From: an uncultured beta proteobacterium
Lineage (GTDB): Bacteria; Pseudomonadota; Gammaproteobacteria; Burkholderiales; Burkholderiaceae_C
Length of the DNA stretch: 33,595 nt
Direction of reading: 5' to 3'
Assembly: GCA_903853895.1 (NCBI GenBank)
Contig: CAINUX010000134.1
Coordinates: forward strand, 1 to 33,595
The stretch's first letter is position 1; each line of letters opens with the position of its first letter. Below are positions 32,082-33,595 of the stretch, in pieces. The position numbers and the translations under genes were made by a program. Below the pieces are notes generated by a model. It ran no database searches. It worked only from the letters and a program-made list of their open reading frames with translations, and had not been told where the DNA came from.

Positions 32082-32918
32082 TCAGGGTCTTGTGATTGGA
32101 AAAATTTCGGCCTGCAGGCGCCGTTTCATGATGGCGGCATAGCGCGTGGGCCACAGGCGTGACAGCCACCACGCGGCCTTGGCCGTGAAGCTGAAAAGCA
32201 GCAGGGTCTTGCGCTGATGTGCCGCCTTCAGGATGGCGGCTGCCACCTCAGCAGGTTGTGTTGTCGCGCCCGTGGTCTTGCGCGCGTAGGCAGCCGTTTG
32301 ACCGTCGGCACCCAGCGCGGCGCGGTCGATACCGGTCTCAATGAACGACGGGCAGACGATGAGCACATCTACTCCGTCGTCTTCCACCTCGGTGCGCAGG
32401 CTGTCAAAAAAGCCGTGCAGTGCATGTTTGCTGGCGGCATAGCCAGTGCGCCCGATCAGAGGTGAGAACCCGGCCACGCTGGAAACGACAATCACCATGC
32501 CTTTGCGCTGACGCAAGTTGGCAATGGCCGCGTGTGTGCAATGCACCGCACCAAAGAAGTTCACCTCCATGACCCGTCGCAGCACATCAACCTGGGTGTC
32601 GGAAAAGGCGCTGCGGTGGGCGATGCCGGCGTTGTTGATGAGTACATCAGTGCCACCAAAGCGGGAGGTGGCTTGCGCGATGGCTGCCTCGCACGAGGGT
32701 AGTTGTGTGACGTCGCAAACGGCAGTTAACAGTGAAGGCGCTTGACTGGGTGTATCGGTGAAGATTGACTGTTGCAGGGCGTGCAGTGCCTGCAAATCTC
32801 GATCCAGCGCCACAACGCTCGCACCTGCTTGCAAGAACACACGCACCAGTGCCTTACCCAAGCCTCCACCTGCACCCGTGATCACCACGCATTTGCCATT
32901 GAAGTTGCGTATGCTCAT
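32082..32918 (-). CDS. Short-chain dehydrogenase/reductase
   Basis: 278 residues. It has the NAD(P)-binding TGAGGGLGKAL, then NNAG in DVLINNAGIAHRSAF, the catalytic Ser in VVSSVAG and the YAASK pair (Tyr, Lys). The C-terminal 45 residues (LLLFSFTAKAAWWLSRLWPT) are hydrophobic with basic ends and may bind the membrane, as in SDRs acting on lipids or retinoid-like substrates. Start ATG at 32918 overlaps the stop of the epimerase gene (ATGA). The substrate is unknown; coupling to the epimerase suggests consecutive steps. Confidence 0.93.
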   Translation of the reverse strand: MSIRNFNGKCVVITGAGGGLGKALVRVFLQAGASVVALDRDLQALHALQQSIFTDTPSQAPSLLTAVCDVTQLPSCEAAIAQATSRFGGTDVLINNAGIAHRSAFSDTQVDVLRRVMEVNFFGAVHCTHAAIANLRQRKGMVIVVSSVAGFSPLIGRTGYAASKHALHGFFDSLRTEVEDDGVDVLIVCPSFIETGIDRAALGADGQTAAYARKTTGATTQPAEVAAAILKAAHQRKTLLLFSFTAKAAWWLSRLWPTRYAAIMKRRLQAEIFPITRP

Positions 32919-33595
32919 TGGCCTGCCAAGCCTTGCTTCTCACGGGCAACACGGTAAATGTCGAACACCTGAGCAGACGTGTAGGTGGGCGTGTAGCCAA
33001 ACACGGTTTTGAGCCGAGCGTTGAGCAGCACCGGGCGGTATCGCAGAAAGTCCAGTTGTTCTGGACCGTATTGCGTCAGACCCAATGGCTTCAAAATTGA
33101 TAGCGCTCCACGCAGTAACCACGAGGGCAAACGCCGTGTTTTTTTGCCAAGGCGCTGTGCAATCTCATGGATGGTCAGCGCGCCGTCCCCCGCCACGTTG
33201 TAGATGCCAGCCGGGCCATCGGACACAGCGCGCAGGATGATGCCGACAACATCCTGGTCCCAGATGAACACAAAGGGGCTGTCGGAGCCGCGAATGGCCA
33301 ACAGGCGTGGCTTCTCGAACATGTCGGTGATCTGGTTGCGCACCGTGGGGCCGAGGATGGTGCCTATGCGCAGCACGACTTGTTCCAGCGCCGGGTGCTT
33401 ATTGCGGTAGTCCGCCAGCATTTCCTCGACCAGGCGCTTGTGGTTGGAATAGGCAAATACCTCGTTGCCGCGCACCGGCATGTCTTCCGTCAACCAAGGT
33501 GCGTTGTCCGCGTGGTAGCCATAGGCCGCGCCACTGCTGGACACCACGATGCGCTTCACGCCGTGCTGCACACAGGCCTGCAGCAGCTTGCGCGT
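32915..33595 (-). CDS. NAD-dependent epimerase/dehydratase, C-terminal part (5' end outside window)
   Basis: The frame is open to the window end, so the gene starts beyond 33595; 226 residues are visible. They show VVSSSGAAYGYHADNAPWLT, the catalytic Tyr and Lys in FAYSNHKRLVEEMLADYR, then VVLRIGTILGP and PAGIYNVAGDGALTIHEIAQ. The C-terminal part has RYRPVLLNARLKTVFGYTPT. This is an extended SDR of the sugar-nucleotide epimerase type, but many such proteins act on sterol-like or other alcohols. First visible gene of a four-gene operon. Codons 33092-33130 match the dispersed repeat. Confidence 0.9.
   Translation of the reverse strand, partial: TRKLLQACVQHGVKRIVVSSSGAAYGYHADNAPWLTEDMPVRGNEVFAYSNHKRLVEEMLADYRNKHPALEQVVLRIGTILGPTVRNQITDMFEKPRLLAIRGSDSPFVFIWDQDVVGIILRAVSDGPAGIYNVAGDGALTIHEIAQRLGKKTRRLPSWLLRGALSILKPLGLTQYGPEQLDFLRYRPVLLNARLKTVFGYTPTYTSAQVFDIYRVAREKQGLAGQ
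33092..33130 (+). repeat. Possible dispersed repeat copy F inside the epimerase gene
   Basis: AAAATTGATAGC, exactly 14 nt, then CCACGAGGGC: an 8-nt and a 10-nt match to the repeat at its fixed spacing. The coding strand reads LPSWLLRGALSILKPLG here, which also fits what the protein family has at this position, so the match could be convergence. Confidence 0.45.

Noticed and set aside
1..33595. CRISPR arrays, tRNA or rRNA genes, prophage
   Set aside because: No regularly spaced direct repeats, cloverleaf or rRNA sequence, and no phage structural genes were seen on either strand.

Overview
The window looks like chromosome from a Comamonadaceae-type betaproteobacterium (Rhodoferax/Polaromonas-like). 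The grounds are high GC, Burkholderiales-like protein sequences, two methyl-accepting chemotaxis proteins, FimV-type proteins, and a dispersed repeat (hairpin arm, then 14 nt, then CCACGAGGGC) found at six places. The genus is an inference; there is no rRNA or tRNA gene.

Layout. 1-1351: the 3' end of a sensor histidine kinase gene, converging on and overlapping a gene for an HTH-receiver regulator of reversed domain order. 1361-2480: a decay zone with a frameshifted tautomerase pseudogene, a fragment of an ArnT-like glycosyltransferase and a deleted IS91-family transposase. 2482-3797: a PadR regulator coupled to a membrane protein, followed by a scrap of ubiD. 3994-9718: ccoG, then creB-creC, a vapBC toxin-antitoxin pair, two CreB-type direct-repeat sites (TTCAC-N6-TTCAC and a near copy) and creD. 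9889-11190: an acyl-CoA dehydrogenase gene. 11221-12896: a small island bounded by two related palindromic elements in opposite orientation. It holds little orphan membrane ORFs and a convincing type II (DfrB/R67-like) dihydrofolate reductase gene. 12908-15405: a chemoreceptor gene divergent from msrA. 15480-17534: an EF-G paralogue. 17598-20777: two tail-to-tail genes for membrane-anchored FimV-like/acidic proteins. 20961-23189: DAHP synthase and a Tat-exported M19 dipeptidase, separated by a repeat copy. 23186-26636: a Cache chemoreceptor and a divergent ABC-type binding protein. 26715-28874: small genes (unknown exported protein, GNAT pseudogene, VOC protein, unknown, GFA/CENP-V protein). 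29065-33595: a four-gene operon on the minus strand (epimerase, SDR, haem-binding beta-propeller protein, MFS transporter).

Themes. (1) Signal transduction: the CreBC system with its output gene creD, two chemoreceptors and an orphan kinase/regulator pair. (2) Gene decay: five broken or fragmentary genes besides the transposase remnant. (3) A dispersed repeat that sits inside the coding sequence of creC, probably inside an epimerase gene, and supplies the stop codon of the DAHP synthase gene. (4) A chromosomal trimethoprim-insensitive-type DHFR gene in an island, with every known catalytic residue of R67 conserved. The DfrB island and the repeat-in-gene cases are the parts most worth following up.
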